Part shown: positions 18,548 through 29,828 of the stretch, piece after piece
Layout of the letters: each line of letters begins with the position of its first letter
How positions within the stretch are numbered: position 1 is the first letter of the stretch
Assembly: GCA_027038555.1 (NCBI GenBank)
Contig: JALVVX010000008.1
Coordinates: forward strand, 1-64,000
DNA length: 64,000 nucleotides
Reading direction: 5' to 3'
Source: Nautiliaceae bacterium
GTDB taxonomy: Bacteria > Campylobacterota > Campylobacteria > Campylobacterales > Nautiliaceae
Made by a program: the position numbers and the translations under genes
Notes under the pieces: generated by a model
The model's input: the letters and a program-made list of their open reading frames with translations, nothing else
Told to the model about the DNA's origin: nothing
The model's database searches: none

Positions 18548-19527
18548 TTAAACTGCTCCATTAGTCTGATATCTCCTTCATACATACTTCTTAAATCATT
18601 AATTCTATTAAGAAGCATTGCAAATCTCTCAACCCCAAGACCAAAAGCATAACCACTTACATTTTCATAGCCGACCGCTTTAAATACATTAGGGTCAACC
18701 ACTCCACATCCGAGCACTTCAAGCCATCCTGTATGTGAACATACTCTACAACCTTCTCCTTTACAAAATATACAGCTTATATCAACTTCCGCACTTGGTT
18801 CCGTAAAAGGAAAAAAAGAAGGTCTAAATCTAACCTTTACATCACCAAACATATGTATTAAAAAAGATTCAAGTATAAATTTAAGATTTGCAAAACTCAC
18901 TTTTCCTTTTTCATCTACTACAAGTCCCTCAACTTGATGAAACATAGGTGTATGTGTAAGGTCGTAATCTCTTCTGAAAACCGCCCCAGGACTTATCATT
19001 CTAATAGGAGGTTTTTGTTTAAGCATTGTTCTAATTTGTACCGGAGAAGTATGTGTTCTAAGAAGAGTTCCGTCTTTGAAATAAAAAGTATCCTGCATAT
19101 CGCGAGCTGGATGATATTTAGGCAGATTCAATGCTTCAAAATTGTGAAAATCGTCTTCCACAAGAGGACCGGTTTCCACTGAAAAATTCAGTTTTGTAAA
19201 AAAATCTATAATTTTATTCATAGTATCGCTAATCGGATGTATCGCCCCCGTTGGTTTGGGATTAAAAAGCGTAACGTCTATTCGCTCCGATTTTAGTTTC
19301 ATATTTAAAAGTTCTTCTTCAAGCTCATATTTTTTTTGAGAAATAAGTTCAAGCGCTTTTTCTTTTAGTTCATTAAGTTCTTTTGCAACTTTTTTCTTTT
19401 CTTCATTTGAGAGATTTTTCAATTCTTTGAATCTTTTGGTAATTATTCCGTTTTTTCCAAGAAGAGAAACTCTTATTTTTTCAAGCTCTTCAAGAGAAGC
19501 GGCTTTTTTAATTTGGTCCAAATCCAC
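18544..19527 (-). CDS. pheS: Phenylalanyl-tRNA synthetase alpha subunit
   Basis: The catalytic subunit, about 327 residues. It has an N-terminal coiled coil and class II motifs including [47 protein letters not shown] and the C-terminal [19 protein letters not shown] prefer the GTG at 19527, five bases after SD AAGGAG; an in-frame TTG lies one codon upstream at 19530. It heads the long minus-strand run reaching serA and probably beyond. No leader attenuator is apparent upstream. Confidence 0.96.
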   Translation of the reverse strand: MDLDQIKKAASLEELEKIRVSLLGKNGIITKRFKELKNLSNEEKKKVAKELNELKEKALELISQKKYELEEELLNMKLKSERIDVTLFNPKPTGAIHPISDTMNKIIDFFTKLNFSVETGPLVEDDFHNFEALNLPKYHPARDMQDTFYFKDGTLLRTHTSPVQIRTMLKQKPPIRMISPGAVFRRDYDLTHTPMFHQVEGLVVDEKGKVSFANLKFILESFLIHMFGDVKVRFRPSFFPFTEPSAEVDISCIFCKGEGCRVCSHTGWLEVLGCGVVDPNVFKAVGYENVSGYAFGLGVERFAMLLNRINDLRSMYEGDIRLMEQFK

Positions 19528-19697
19528 CAAAACTCCTTAAAATTTTTGAAAATCATACCAAAAATAGAACACTTTTTCAAAAGATTTTTTTAATTGTTTT
19601 TAATCAAATCCTTATTTTCACATTTACACCCATCTCCTCATCCACCCATCCACTCTCTTATTCTTTTTGATATAATTTCTCAAAAAAAGGAAATAAA
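19528..19697. other. Divergent intergenic region pheS / HIT gene
   Basis: About 167 bases. The right part contains the HIT promoter -10 (19671). The left part must hold the pheS promoter; AT-rich with runs of T/A and no unambiguous box. The block CATCTCCTCATCCACCCATC near 19630 is locally C-rich but forms no clear repeat or hairpin. No T-box or terminator is seen. Confidence 0.5.
19671..19676 (+). promoter_or_regulatory. -10 box of the HIT/nfo/murA promoter
   Basis: TATAAT within TTTTTGATATAATTTCTC, 22 bases before the ATG at 19698. The context is the same as the recR promoter. Confidence 0.55.
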
Positions 19698-20033
19698 ATG
19701 GATTGTATTTTTTGTAAAATAGTAAAAGGAGAAATTCCAAGCAATAAAGTCAATGAAAATGAAAAATTCTTGGCCTTTCACGACATCAATCCAACAGCAC
19801 CAATACACATACTTGTAATACCAAAAGAACATTATGAAAAATTTGATGAAACACCCGAAGAATTATTCCCAGAAATGGCAAAATTTATAAAAGATACTGC
19901 CAAAAAATTAAATATTACAGATTACAGACTCATTACAAACAACGGTAAAAATGCTGGACAAGAAGTTTTTCATCTGCATATTCATATGGTTGCAAATCCT
20001 GATGGTAAACTTAAATGGCCTAAATTAGTTTAA
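19698..20033 (+). CDS. HIT family nucleotide-binding hydrolase (HinT type)
   Basis: A 111-residue HIT protein. It begins [16 protein letters not shown] (the two Cys are a partial zinc site), has [19 protein letters not shown], and ends with the histidine triad [17 protein letters not shown]. HinT proteins hydrolyse purine phosphoramidates. It is first in a plus-strand set with nfo (10-base gap) and murA. A HIT gene divergent from pheS is, from memory, shared with Campylobacter. Confidence 0.94.
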   Translation: MDCIFCKIVKGEIPSNKVNENEKFLAFHDINPTAPIHILVIPKEHYEKFDETPEELFPEMAKFIKDTAKKLNITDYRLITNNGKNAGQEVFHLHIHMVANPDGKLKWPKLV

Positions 20034-20043
20034 AGGAGATATA

Positions 20044-20886
20044 TTGAAATATATAGGAGCTCATGTCAGTGCCGCTGGTGGAGTTGAAAACGCAGTAAAA
20101 AACGCAGTAGAAATTGGAGCTGACGGATTTGCACTTTTTACAAAAAACCAAAGACAGTGGTTTGCTAAACCCCTAAGCGAAGAGAGTGTTAAAAAATTTA
20201 AAGAATATATGAAAATGCACGGGTTTACTCCCGATGCAGTACTACCTCATGACAGTTATCTAATAAATTTAGGACATCCGGAAGAAGAGAAAAGAGAAAA
20301 ATCCCTGAATTCATTTATTGACGAGGCAAGAAGGGTTGAAGCTCTTGGTTTAAAATATTTAAATTTTCATCCGGGAAGCCATCTTAAAAAAATAGATGAA
20401 GAAGAGTGCCTTGATTTGATAAGTGAAAGTATTAATAAAGCTATAAAAGAAACCGATTCTTGTATATTTGTAATAGAAACAACAGCTGGACAAGGTAGTA
20501 ATCTCGGCTATAAATTTGAACAACTCGCGCATATTATAGATAAAATAACAGACAAGGAAAGAATAGGAGTTTGCATAGACACAGCACACATATTTGCCGC
20601 AGGATATGATATCCGCACAAAAGAGGCTTATGAACAAACAATGAAAAAATTTGACGAAACAGTAGGATTTAAATACCTTAAAGGTATGCATATAAACGAT
20701 TCGAAAGCAAAATTTGCAAGCCGTGTTGATAGACATCATTCTCTTGGAAAAGGCGAAATAGGAATAGATGCATTTAAATTTATTATGCAAGATAAAAGGA
20801 TAGATAACATTCCGCTTGTTTTAGAAACAATCGAACCTGAAATATGGGCTGATGAAATAAAACTTCTTAGGAGTTTTGATGTATAA
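20044..20886 (+). CDS. nfo: Deoxyribonuclease IV (AP endonuclease)
   Basis: A 280-residue Nfo with the TIM-barrel zinc motifs [84 protein letters not shown] and PLVLETIEP. It nicks DNA 5' to abasic sites using three zinc ions. The start is TTG at 20044, preceded by AAAGGAG at a good distance. Its stop overlaps the start of murA. Confidence 0.97.
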   Translation: MKYIGAHVSAAGGVENAVKNAVEIGADGFALFTKNQRQWFAKPLSEESVKKFKEYMKMHGFTPDAVLPHDSYLINLGHPEEEKREKSLNSFIDEARRVEALGLKYLNFHPGSHLKKIDEEECLDLISESINKAIKETDSCIFVIETTAGQGSNLGYKFEQLAHIIDKITDKERIGVCIDTAHIFAAGYDIRTKEAYEQTMKKFDETVGFKYLKGMHINDSKAKFASRVDRHHSLGKGEIGIDAFKFIMQDKRIDNIPLVLETIEPEIWADEIKLLRSFDV

Positions 20887-22147
20887 ATATTTAAAAATCT
20901 ATAATTCTCCACAATTAAAAGGAGATGTAAAAATTAGTGGTGCTAAAAATGCCGCTTTGCCTCTTATCGCATCTTCGATTCTTTCGAAAAAAGAAGTAAC
21001 ATTTACAAATGTTCCGGAAGTAGCGGATGTAAAAACTCTGCTTAAACTGCTTAAAAATTTAGGGGCTGAATTTGAATTTGAAAACCATACATTAAAAATC
21101 GATACATCTAATATAAACAAAACTACCGCAGTTTATGAAATTGTAAAAACAATGAGGGCTTCAATTCTTGTTTTAGGTCCTTTACTCGCCAGATTCGGAC
21201 ACTGTAAAGTCTCTCTTCCGGGAGGCTGTGCAATAGGTGCAAGACCAGTTGATTTGCATTTAAAAGCCCTTAAACTTATGGGTGCTGACATTACAATTGA
21301 AAAAGGTTATATCAATGCAACAGGTAAATTAAAGGGTACCGATATTATTTTTGACAAAATAACGGTAACCGGTACCGAAAATATTTTAATGGCGGCAAGT
21401 CTTGCAAAAGGTAAAACAAGAATTATCAATGCAGCAAAAGAGCCGGAAGTTACTCAAATGTGTGACGTACTTAAAAATGCAGGAATCGAAATTGAAGGAA
21501 TAGGAAGTGATGAAATAATAATTTACGGAACAGACGGCGAACTTTTGGAATTTAAACCTACCGAAATTATTCCCGATAGAATAGAAGCAGGAACTTATCT
21601 TGCCGCCGGTGCCATTACCAATAGTAAGATAACTTTAAACAATGTAAATACCGAACATCTTGAAGGAATATTGGTAAAATTCCGGGAAATGGGATTTGAT
21701 TTTGAAGAAAACAAAGATAATTTGACTTTATTACCGGCAAAAAAAATCGAACCTGTAAAAATAATCACAACAGAATATCCCGGATTTCCTACTGATATGC
21801 AAGCACAGTTTATGGCTATTGCAACGCAAGCAAACGGTATAAGCGTAATAGAAGAGAGACTTTTTGAAAACAGATTTATGCATGTACCCGAACTCAACAG
21901 ACTCGGTGCAAATATTTCAATAAACGGTAAAGTAGCCACAATTATAGGACCAAACGAACTTATAGGTGCCGATGTTATGGCTACGGACCTTAGAGCAAGT
22001 TCTGCACTCGTATTGGCAGGACTTATAGCAAAAGGTGAAACAAATATTCACAGAATATATCATCTTTTTAGAGGTTATGAAAATTTTGTGGAAAAATTCA
22101 AAAAATTAGGGGCAAAAATGGAGATTTTAAACGAGGAAATGCCTTAA
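20879..22147 (+). CDS. murA: UDP-N-acetylglucosamine 1-carboxyvinyltransferase
   Basis: A 422-residue MurA with [13 protein letters not shown] and the catalytic loop [19 protein letters not shown] (Cys present, so fosfomycin-sensitive type). The C-terminal [16 protein letters not shown] and [17 protein letters not shown] are also present. It makes the first committed peptidoglycan precursor. I take the ATG at 20879, five bases after AGGAG; an in-frame TTG sits one codon earlier. The start lies within the last codons of nfo, and the 3' end overlaps convergent aroE by 4 bases. Confidence 0.97.
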   Translation: MYKYLKIYNSPQLKGDVKISGAKNAALPLIASSILSKKEVTFTNVPEVADVKTLLKLLKNLGAEFEFENHTLKIDTSNINKTTAVYEIVKTMRASILVLGPLLARFGHCKVSLPGGCAIGARPVDLHLKALKLMGADITIEKGYINATGKLKGTDIIFDKITVTGTENILMAASLAKGKTRIINAAKEPEVTQMCDVLKNAGIEIEGIGSDEIIIYGTDGELLEFKPTEIIPDRIEAGTYLAAGAITNSKITLNNVNTEHLEGILVKFREMGFDFEENKDNLTLLPAKKIEPVKIITTEYPGFPTDMQAQFMAIATQANGISVIEERLFENRFMHVPELNRLGANISINGKVATIIGPNELIGADVMATDLRASSALVLAGLIAKGETNIHRIYHLFRGYENFVEKFKKLGAKMEILNEEMP

Positions 22148-22914
22148 TTTCTTAAAATCTCAAAATAAATTTGCTCGACCTCTTTTTTATCAAGATTTTC
22201 TCCTAAAAAAAGTTCCATAGCCAAAATCCCCTGATAGACAAGAAGATAAAGCCCGTCTCTTGTTTGAAGATTATATTGTTCAGCCAGTTTTAAAAAAGGT
22301 GTTTTTTTGCCGTATACTACATCTACCGCATATTTTGCATTTTGAAAAATTTTTTCAAGCATTTTTTTAGGCATAGGTAAATTTTCATCTTTTAATCCGG
22401 CTGATGTTGTATTTATAATTAAATCATAATTTTTAAATTCGAAAGTATCCCATGTGTAAGTATTAAACCCTCTTTGTTTAAAAAATTCAAGTCTTTTTTC
22501 ACTTCTGTTTACAATATCCGCCTTTAAAAGAAAAGAAATTGCCCTTGCAGTCCCGCCGGCACCTATTATTAGAGGATTTTTATAATCAAATGCCTTAATA
22601 ACCTCCATAAATCCCGGACCGTCTGTATTATAACCGATAACTTTGCCGTTTTCCAAAACAAGGGTATTAACCGCACCCATCTCTTTTGCCACGCCTCTTA
22701 CTTCATCGGCTTTTTTATACGCCCATTCTTTATGAGGAACCGTAACATTTGCACCTTTTAATTTAAGCTCTTTGAATTTTTGTATAATTTGACTTCCATC
22801 TTCTAAAAGATATCTTGTGTAACAATGATTTAAGTCTTTCTTTTTAAAAAAGTGATTATGCATAAGAGGTGATTTTGAATGCTCTACGGGATTTCCGAAA
22901 ATAGTAAAAATCAT
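22144..22914 (-). CDS. aroE: Shikimate dehydrogenase
   Basis: A 256-residue AroE. Key blocks are [15 protein letters not shown] (shikimate-binding SxS), [13 protein letters not shown] (catalytic Lys), NTDGPGF, the NADP-binding [13 protein letters not shown], and NTTSAGL. It reduces 3-dehydroshikimate. It is last in the minus run that begins upstream of lysS. It lies 4 bases from the STAS-CheX gene. Confidence 0.96.
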   Translation of the reverse strand: MIFTIFGNPVEHSKSPLMHNHFFKKKDLNHCYTRYLLEDGSQIIQKFKELKLKGANVTVPHKEWAYKKADEVRGVAKEMGAVNTLVLENGKVIGYNTDGPGFMEVIKAFDYKNPLIIGAGGTARAISFLLKADIVNRSEKRLEFFKQRGFNTYTWDTFEFKNYDLIINTTSAGLKDENLPMPKKMLEKIFQNAKYAVDVVYGKKTPFLKLAEQYNLQTRDGLYLLVYQGILAMELFLGENLDKKEVEQIYFEILRN

Positions 22915-22918
22915 TTGT

Positions 22919-24292
22919 TTACCTTACCAAATAAAAATAAAATTCTTCTTTTTCAAAATAAAATTTCACCTCTACGCCTTTGCGATTAACTACAATATTT
23001 TTTAAATTGTTAATTTCATCAAAAACTTTTGGCAAAGTTATATTAATTCTTAAATTATGTTTTTGAACTTCTCTTTTAACAGTACCTACTATTATATTTG
23101 CAAACTCATTTACAAGATCATTTAATTCTTCTTTGGTTTTGTATTCTTCGCCGATTAAAATTTTTGATATTTGTTTCGTAAGGTTTTCACTTAAAATTAA
23201 AATCATCATTCCATCCATATCACCGTAAAAACCTATTGAGCTTGCAACATAATTTTTATTGGTATCAATCGTAACTTCGGTAATTTTAGGAGCTTCTTTT
23301 TTAGCTTCCACACCTGTCATAAGTTGAATTGTAGAAATAGTCGAATTTACGAAATATGGCAAAAGTTTTACAAAATCTTTTGTAATTTTTTTACCTTTTT
23401 TATAAATTACATCATTCGAATTTATAGCTTCGTCATACTCTTTTGAATTGAAAAGCTCTTTTTCGTCAGGGAAAAAAAGATATCCCATATCCAAAAGCTC
23501 TTGAATAAGGTTTGGTTGAATGCTTTTTTTATTAAGTCCTACAATTGCCAAAAGCGCACCGTATTCCGCTGCTTCAACGCCAAGTGTTTTTAAAAACCTT
23601 ACAGAATGAATATTCATACCTTTTACGGATTTCATATCAAAAACAAAAATTTTAAAACCAATCAAAAGATTTCTTCTGAAATATTCAATATCAAACATAT
23701 TCGATAGATTTGCATCCAAAAAACCGTCAAAGAAAAAATATACAATTGAATTTTTAACAACTGCTCCGATTCTGTTTGAAACTTTTAAAATTATCGAATT
23801 TTTAATAATTACGGCATCTTCATTAATTTCTTCTTCATTATTAACGATTTTTGGAGAATATCCTCTTTTTACAAGATAATAAACAAGCATATTTTTGTTC
23901 TGCTCGTCATTTATACAACAAATATAAATAGGCTTTTCTTCTAAATATTCTTCGTCAAAAAAAATTTTTTCGATATGTTCGTTTTCAAAAATATTAAAAT
24001 ACAAATCATTAAGATTGCTTATCATTTGTAATATATTTCTATTAGGATTAAATATACAACTTTCAACATTTTCTTTTTTAAAAAGATTTTCAAGAACATC
24101 GTTTAAAAACCTTAATGCATTCATATTAGCACTGATTATTTTTGAAAAATCTATACTTACATATTTAATGTTTCTTTTCTTAATTTTGTCTATATCAAGA
24201 GGAGTTATCAGCTCAGATGCAGCATTAGCATCCAAAAACCCCTGGGGTTTTATTAAAAGTTTATTATTTATAATATTTTTAATTACCCCCAT
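22919..24292 (-). CDS. STAS-STAS-CheX fusion protein (putative CheY-type phosphatase)
   Basis: About 457 residues. The C-terminal 140 residues match a CheX/CheC-like domain. The phosphatase motif ExxN is visible as NEFANIIVG (Glu near 396, Asn near 399), and GFYGDMDGMMILILS is the CheX core. Upstream are two STAS-like segments: YVSIDFSKIISANMNALRFL near residue 50, and FVFDMKSVKGMNIHSVRFLKTLG near 215. The phosphorylatable Ser of classic anti-sigma-antagonist STAS domains is not present in either. I choose the ATG at 24292 because SD AAGGA is 8 bases upstream; a TTG at 24298 is too close. It overlaps trpE by 14 bases. The role may be dephosphorylating a response regulator. Confidence 0.8.
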   Translation of the reverse strand: MGVIKNIINNKLLIKPQGFLDANAASELITPLDIDKIKKRNIKYVSIDFSKIISANMNALRFLNDVLENLFKKENVESCIFNPNRNILQMISNLNDLYFNIFENEHIEKIFFDEEYLEEKPIYICCINDEQNKNMLVYYLVKRGYSPKIVNNEEEINEDAVIIKNSIILKVSNRIGAVVKNSIVYFFFDGFLDANLSNMFDIEYFRRNLLIGFKIFVFDMKSVKGMNIHSVRFLKTLGVEAAEYGALLAIVGLNKKSIQPNLIQELLDMGYLFFPDEKELFNSKEYDEAINSNDVIYKKGKKITKDFVKLLPYFVNSTISTIQLMTGVEAKKEAPKITEVTIDTNKNYVASSIGFYGDMDGMMILILSENLTKQISKILIGEEYKTKEELNDLVNEFANIIVGTVKREVQKHNLRINITLPKVFDEINNLKNIVVNRKGVEVKFYFEKEEFYFYLVR

Positions 24293-25691
24293 TTTCAAGT
24301 TCCTTTAATGTAGCTACAAGTGCTCCAAGTTTATTATTTACTTCTTTATATTCAAGTTCAGGTTTGGAATCCGCTACAATTCCGGCACCGGCTTGAAAAA
24401 TAATTTCATCGTTTTTTACAAGTGCAGTCCTTATGGTAATAGCGCTGTCCATATTTCCATCAAATCCGAAATATCCTATACTTCCGGCATAGTATCCTCT
24501 TTTTAAACCTTCATACTTTGCAATAAGTTCCATTGCTTTTATTTTAGGAGCACCTGTCATTGTTCCTGCTGTAAAAGTAGCCTTAAATAAATCAAACATA
24601 TCGTATTTCTCATCAAGCTCACCCACTACATCGCTTACCATATGCATAACATGTGAATATCTCTCAACTCTCATAAGTTCTTCAACTTTTACACTTCCAG
24701 GCTTACTTACCCTGCCGACATCGTTTCTTCCAAGATCAACAAGCATTATGTGTTCAGCAACTTCTTTTGGGTCATTAATCATATCTTTTTCAAGTTCTAT
24801 ATCCCTGATGAGATTTTCTCCTCTTTTTCTTGTCCCCGCTATTGGTCTAAGTAAAATTGCACCGTCTGTGAGTCTTACCATAACTTCGGGTGAGCTTCCT
24901 ATAATTGCAAATTCGTCAATATCAAGATAATAAAGATAAGGTGAAGGATTTTTACTTCTAAGTTTTCTATAAAAAGAAAGCCTATCGATATCAGCTTTTA
25001 CTTTTAATCTGTTTGAAAGCACTATTTGAAAAATATCTCCCGCTTTTATATTTTCTTTTGCATTTTTAACCATATCGAAAAATTTTTCCCTGCTAAAAAC
25101 AAATTCAGGTTCTTTTTTTATTTTTACAGGTTTTAAAGGATGATGTATATAAGTAGAAGTTATTTTGTTTTTTATTTCGGCAAGAGTATGTTTATATTCT
25201 TCATCATTTATAATAACTGTCAGTTCGGAAGATTTGTGTGAATAGCCAATGACGATTTTGGGTCTAATCATATACAAATCGGGAATATCTGTTTCATCTT
25301 TTAATTTATCCATTACAGGTTGTAAAACAGGTTCGAATATTTTTACCATATCATATCCGATATACCCTATAAATCCGTCAACAAAACCTATACTAAGCTC
25401 TTTTGTGAGTTTTCTGTATTTTTCTTTGTCAATTTTTTTATAATATTCTTTTAAAAAAGAAAAAGGATCGATATCCAATACCTCTTCTTTCTCGCCGTTA
25501 AAAAAATAAGTTTTGTAATCTTTATATTTTATTCTTTCCTTCTCACCTATAACTATAAAAGAGTAATTTCCGTCTGTATTGTTAATTACACTTTCAAATA
25601 AAAAAATTCGTTCATTTTTAAAAAAATCTTTTAACTGATTATAAATTGCTATTACCGATAATTCATCAACTAAAAACTTATCAAAAACCAT
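24279..25691 (-). CDS. trpE: Anthranilate synthase component I
   Basis: A 470-residue chorismate-binding enzyme. LFESVINNTDGNYSFI contains the tryptophan-sensing LES region. The catalytic C-terminal part has GDIFQIVLSNRL, PIAGTRKRGEN (PIAGT is the TrpE form; PabB has PIKGT), DLGRNDVGRVS, and TFTAGTMTGAPKIKAMELI. With TrpG it forms anthranilate. No trpG is adjacent. The ATG overlaps the SPOR gene stop as TAATG. Confidence 0.94.
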   Translation of the reverse strand: MVFDKFLVDELSVIAIYNQLKDFFKNERIFLFESVINNTDGNYSFIVIGEKERIKYKDYKTYFFNGEKEEVLDIDPFSFLKEYYKKIDKEKYRKLTKELSIGFVDGFIGYIGYDMVKIFEPVLQPVMDKLKDETDIPDLYMIRPKIVIGYSHKSSELTVIINDEEYKHTLAEIKNKITSTYIHHPLKPVKIKKEPEFVFSREKFFDMVKNAKENIKAGDIFQIVLSNRLKVKADIDRLSFYRKLRSKNPSPYLYYLDIDEFAIIGSSPEVMVRLTDGAILLRPIAGTRKRGENLIRDIELEKDMINDPKEVAEHIMLVDLGRNDVGRVSKPGSVKVEELMRVERYSHVMHMVSDVVGELDEKYDMFDLFKATFTAGTMTGAPKIKAMELIAKYEGLKRGYYAGSIGYFGFDGNMDSAITIRTALVKNDEIIFQAGAGIVADSKPELEYKEVNNKLGALVATLKELENGGN

Positions 25692-26455
25692 TATTTGGCC
25701 TTAAATATAAATGCATTTTGTGTAATATATTTTTTTATTTTTGATAGTTCTTTTTTAGCGTCGTTTTTAGATGCAAAAGGCCCTATTAATAATTTATTCA
25801 TTTTTATTGTTTTACCGTTTTTGTTTATTGAAACTGGATAAAGTTTGTAATGATATCCATATTTTCTTATAATTGCCAAAAATTTTTTATTTGGTTTTGT
25901 ATATTTCATAAGCGCTGCCACCTGAATATAATAATTACCTTTTGAAATATAATTTTTATTTTTTGTAGTTTTTTTCATTGTAATTTTAGTATTAGCCTCA
26001 GTATCTTTTTTTTCAATTTTCACAGGAATAACTTTTACCTCTTTTTTTATAATCGGCTTAACATTTGTTTGTTTAAATGTTTGTTTGTTAGAATTTACAA
26101 TTTGTGACTGTTGTATATTAGAATTGTTATTTTCTTTTAATACCGGCTTTTTAATTATATTGGCTTCTTCTTTAAAATTTTTTTGATTTTGAATGTTTTC
26201 TACATTATCATTTTTATTTTCATTGTTAGCTTTTTCAGTGCTATTTTGTTCAATAGGAATTTCTTTAAACAAAGGTTCTTCTTTAACCTGAGGAGGAATT
26301 ACAGCATTGTTTTGTGACGAAGTATTTCCCTGAATAACTGCAAAAACAATTACAGAAACAACAAATATCAAAAAAGCGGCTGCTCCGTATATTAATATTT
26401 TTTTAGGATTTTTTTTATTGTTGTCTAAATTTAATAAATCTTCTTTGTTTTCCAT
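25691..26455 (-). CDS. SPOR-domain cell-division/envelope protein
   Basis: A 254-residue bitopic membrane protein. It has a short cytoplasmic N-terminus and a TM helix at about 20-42 (ILIYGAAAFLIFVVSVIVFAV). A long low-complexity Asn/Lys/Glu linker (about 50-170) follows, then a C-terminal SPOR domain (YYIQVAALMKYTKPNKKF ... LLIGPFASKNDAKKELSKIKK). SPOR domains bind denuded peptidoglycan at the septum. It lies between the DUF1882-like gene and trpE, a position I recall for the C. jejuni homologue as well. Confidence 0.9.
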   Translation of the reverse strand: MENKEDLLNLDNNKKNPKKILIYGAAAFLIFVVSVIVFAVIQGNTSSQNNAVIPPQVKEEPLFKEIPIEQNSTEKANNENKNDNVENIQNQKNFKEEANIIKKPVLKENNNSNIQQSQIVNSNKQTFKQTNVKPIIKKEVKVIPVKIEKKDTEANTKITMKKTTKNKNYISKGNYYIQVAALMKYTKPNKKFLAIIRKYGYHYKLYPVSINKNGKTIKMNKLLIGPFASKNDAKKELSKIKKYITQNAFIFKAK

Positions 26456-26465
26456 AATATCTCCT

Positions 26466-27014
26466 TTACATATGGCGCGCCCAAGAAGCGCCTCTTTCTT
26501 TTTTGTATAAACCGTACGGTAAATTTAATATATTAAATTCAGAAGGAAGTTCATCAGTAGGAAATACCCTCCACTGCTTAGGAAGCTTTGCTGAAAGCTT
26601 AGCTGAAATTTTTTTGCCGAGTTGTATAGCCTCATTGAGCTGTGTATGTCCTTTATGGATATAAAGATGTAAATGTCCCGGGGTTTTTGAATCATAAGCC
26701 GTAAAATTTAAAAAACCTTCTTCTCTTAAAAGAAGACTTGCTCTGTTCCAAAATCTTTCAGGGTCTCTTCCGTTATAATCAATTACAATGTTTTCCACTA
26801 TGTTTCTTTGCCTATTGATTAAATCATGAGCGATTACTTTTTTTCTTTCCATATGTTCGTTCATAATCTGTAAAGTCATGGGCTTATCTATTTTTTCATA
26901 TTTATCAAAAAAAGTTCTACCTTTGTAAACAATTTTTTTAACAATTGTTCCTTTGTATTCAAAATAATAATTTCTATTCATTTTAATCATCGAAATTTCA
27001 ACATTATAAGCCAT
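26466..27014 (-). CDS. DUF1882-like conserved Campylobacterota protein
   Basis: I use the ATG at 27014 (MAYNVEISMIKMNRNYYFEYKG), which has AAGGTG upstream; a GTG at 27035 is less likely. The protein is 182 residues and soluble. It has conserved-looking GRDPERFWNRASLLLREEGF, TPGHLHLYIHKGHTQLNEA and PKQWRVFPTDELPSEFNILNLPYGLY. From memory this is the uncharacterised protein found between glyA and the SPOR gene in Campylobacter (DUF1882). Function unknown. Confidence 0.82.
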   Translation of the reverse strand: MAYNVEISMIKMNRNYYFEYKGTIVKKIVYKGRTFFDKYEKIDKPMTLQIMNEHMERKKVIAHDLINRQRNIVENIVIDYNGRDPERFWNRASLLLREEGFLNFTAYDSKTPGHLHLYIHKGHTQLNEAIQLGKKISAKLSAKLPKQWRVFPTDELPSEFNILNLPYGLYKKERGASWARHM

Positions 27015-27046
27015 TTTTACACCTTTATATCCCACAAAGGGGGAAA

Positions 27047-28297
27047 TTAATAAGTCGGTCTGTCGTAAATTACGAATTTACTTGCTAAATCTTTAAGCTC
27101 TTTTGCAACTTTTTCTTGAAGTTCAAGATTATAAATATCATCTAAAACATCGGCAATTTTAGTAGCTATAAATCTAAATTCCTCTTCTTTCATTCCTCTT
27201 GCCGTAAGGGCTGGGCTTCCTATTCTGATACCGCTTGTTACAAACGGACTTCTTTTTTCACCCGGAACTGTATTTTTATTTACAGTAATTCCGGCTCTTC
27301 CAAGAGCTTCTTCTGCTTCTTTACCGCTAAATTCTTTATCAAGGAAACTTACAAGTACCAAATGATTATCAGTTCCACCGCTTACCAAATTATAACCTCT
27401 TTCAAGAAGCACATCGGCTAAAACTCTTGCGTTTTTCTTAACTTGTTTTGCATAATCCTTCCAAGAATCTTCTAAATTCATTTTAAATCCTACCGCTTTT
27501 GCCGCGATAACATGAACAAGCGGTCCGCCTTGAATTCCAGGGAAAATAGCACTGTTTATTTTTTTAGCATATTCTTCATTGTTTGTAAGAATAAGCCCTC
27601 CTCTTGGACCTCTTAGAGTTTTATGAGTCGTAGTCGTTACCACATCACAATGAGGGAAAGGATTTGGATGTTCTCCTGCTACAACAAGACCGGCGATATG
27701 CGCAACATCAGCCATTAAAATAGCGCCAACTTCATCTGCAATTTCTTTGAATTTTGCAAAATCAATCTCTCTTGGATACGCACTTGCACCACAAACAAGC
27801 ATTTGCGGTTTGACTATTTTTGCAATATCTCTAACTCTGTCATAATCAATTCTACCTGTTTTTTCATCAATACCGTAAGAGAAACTTCTGTAATGTTTAC
27901 CTGAAAAGTTAACTTTCGCTCCGTGTGTTAAATGTCCGCCGTTACTTAAATCCATACCAAGAAGTTTTTCATAAGGTTTCATTAAAGCAACATAAACAGC
28001 TCCGTTTGCCTGGCTACCTGAGTGAGGCTGAACATTTGCATATTCACATCCAAACAGTGCTTTTGCCCTATCAATTGCAAGTTGTTCAATCATATCTGCG
28101 TATTCGCATCCGCCATAATATCTTTTATTTGGATACCCTTCTGCATATTTGTTTGTAAAAACGCTTCCCATTGCTTCCATAACTTCTGGAAGTGTGAAGT
28201 TTTCACTTGCTATCATTTCAAGATGATTTGTTTGTCTTTCAAGCTCTTTTTCCAAAATCGAATAAACATCCGCGTCATAATTTTTAAGTAAACTCAT
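27047..28297 (-). CDS. glyA: Serine hydroxymethyltransferase
   Basis: A 416-residue GlyA with [53 protein letters not shown] and [19 protein letters not shown]. The PLP-lysine motif [19 protein letters not shown] is also present. It interconverts serine and glycine while charging tetrahydrofolate. It lies 12 bases after lysS in the conserved lysS-glyA order. Confidence 0.98.
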   Translation of the reverse strand: MSLLKNYDADVYSILEKELERQTNHLEMIASENFTLPEVMEAMGSVFTNKYAEGYPNKRYYGGCEYADMIEQLAIDRAKALFGCEYANVQPHSGSQANGAVYVALMKPYEKLLGMDLSNGGHLTHGAKVNFSGKHYRSFSYGIDEKTGRIDYDRVRDIAKIVKPQMLVCGASAYPREIDFAKFKEIADEVGAILMADVAHIAGLVVAGEHPNPFPHCDVVTTTTHKTLRGPRGGLILTNNEEYAKKINSAIFPGIQGGPLVHVIAAKAVGFKMNLEDSWKDYAKQVKKNARVLADVLLERGYNLVSGGTDNHLVLVSFLDKEFSGKEAEEALGRAGITVNKNTVPGEKRSPFVTSGIRIGSPALTARGMKEEEFRFIATKIADVLDDIYNLELQEKVAKELKDLASKFVIYDRPTY

Positions 28298-28309
28298 TTT
28301 TAATCTCCT

Positions 28310-29818
28310 TTATTGTATATTGTCTTTATCTTTATTTTCAGTTTTTGGTTTCATTGTCGGGAACAAAATCACATCTTTAATAGTATGTGAATTTGTAAGA
28401 AGCATCACAAGCCTGTCAATTCCTATTCCCTCCCCTGCTGTCGGAGGCATTCCGTATTGAAGGGCACGGATATAATCATAATCCATATCCATCCCTTCTT
28501 CATCCCCTTTTGCTTTTGCTTCAAGCTGAGCTTTGAATCTCTCATACTGATCAAGTGGGTCATTTAACTCGTTAAATCCGTTTGCTATTTCACGTCCTGC
28601 TATAAATAATTCAAATCTCTCTGCAAATTCTGGATTTTCATCGCTTCTTCTTGCAAGAGGAGATATATCAATCGGAAATTCCGTTACAAAAGTAGGATTT
28701 ATAAGTTTACTTTCTACAAATTCATCAAAAAGTTCAGCCCATAACTTACCTTTTGAGTCGATATGTTCTTCAATCTCAACTCCTGCATCTTTTAGATATT
28801 TTTTCATAGCTTCAACATCATCTAAAATCTCTTGCGGAACTTCTCCAATTTTAATTAAGGCATCTTTATATGTAATCATTTTCCAGTCATTAAAGTCAAT
28901 AATCATATCGCCGTATTCCAATTTTTTAGGAAGATTAAGTTTTTCAAATAAAAAGTCAAACAATTCTTTTGTAAGTTTCATCAAATCTTCCATCGTATGA
29001 TAAGCCCAATAAAATTCAATCATTGTAAACTCTGGATTATGAGTATAATCTATACCTTCGTTTCTGAAATTTCTATTTAATTCAAATACAGCTTCAAATC
29101 CGCCTACAATAAGTCTTTTTAAGAAAAGTTCAGGTGCAATTCTTAAATTCATATCGATATCAAGAGCATTATGATGTGTCATAAATGGTCTTGCATTAGC
29201 TCCTCCTACAATCGTATGAAGCATAGGAGTTTCAACTTCCAAAAATCCTTTATTCAAGAAAAATTCTCTTACAAGAGACACAATTTGACTTCTTAATTTA
29301 AATCTTTTTCTTGTATCTTCATTCATTATCATATCAAGATATCTCTGGCGATATTTTGTCTCTATATCTTGAAGTCCGTGAAATTTTTCAGGAAGAGGAT
29401 GTATGGCTTTTGTCAATATTTTAACATCATCGGCATGAATTGATAGCTCTCCTGTTTTAGTTACAAACGGATAACCGCTCACTTCCACAATATCACCTAC
29501 TTCAAGGGTCTTTTTAAGAAGATTAAATTTATCTCCCAAATCGTTTTTGCTCATATAAACCTGTAAAATACCGCTTTCGTCTTCTATTTTAAAAAATGCA
29601 GCTTTACCCATAAGTCTAAGGAATTTAACTCTTCCTGCAACGGTGTATTTTCTGTTTTCATCTCTTTTGTTTTCAAAATCAAAAACATCTTTGTTTTTTT
29701 CTAAAAATTCTGAAATTTTTGTATTTCTTTTTGAATAATGTCCGTATGGATTAATTCCCGCTTCTTTTAATTTTTCGGCTTTTGCCATTCTTTGTTTTAC
29801 ATATTCGTTTGAAAACAT
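28310..29818 (-). CDS. lysS: Lysyl-tRNA synthetase, class II
   Basis: About 502 residues. It has an OB-fold anticodon-binding domain ([23 protein letters not shown]) and class II motifs [45 protein letters not shown] and [17 protein letters not shown] take the ATG at 29818; an in-frame TTG one codon upstream is only 2 bases from the AGGAG. It lies 8 bases after cvpA. In C. jejuni I recall fur between cvpA and lysS; it is absent here. Confidence 0.97.
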   Translation of the reverse strand: MFSNEYVKQRMAKAEKLKEAGINPYGHYSKRNTKISEFLEKNKDVFDFENKRDENRKYTVAGRVKFLRLMGKAAFFKIEDESGILQVYMSKNDLGDKFNLLKKTLEVGDIVEVSGYPFVTKTGELSIHADDVKILTKAIHPLPEKFHGLQDIETKYRQRYLDMIMNEDTRKRFKLRSQIVSLVREFFLNKGFLEVETPMLHTIVGGANARPFMTHHNALDIDMNLRIAPELFLKRLIVGGFEAVFELNRNFRNEGIDYTHNPEFTMIEFYWAYHTMEDLMKLTKELFDFLFEKLNLPKKLEYGDMIIDFNDWKMITYKDALIKIGEVPQEILDDVEAMKKYLKDAGVEIEEHIDSKGKLWAELFDEFVESKLINPTFVTEFPIDISPLARRSDENPEFAERFELFIAGREIANGFNELNDPLDQYERFKAQLEAKAKGDEEGMDMDYDYIRALQYGMPPTAGEGIGIDRLVMLLTNSHTIKDVILFPTMKPKTENKDKDNIQ

Positions 29819-29828
29819 CAATCTCCTT

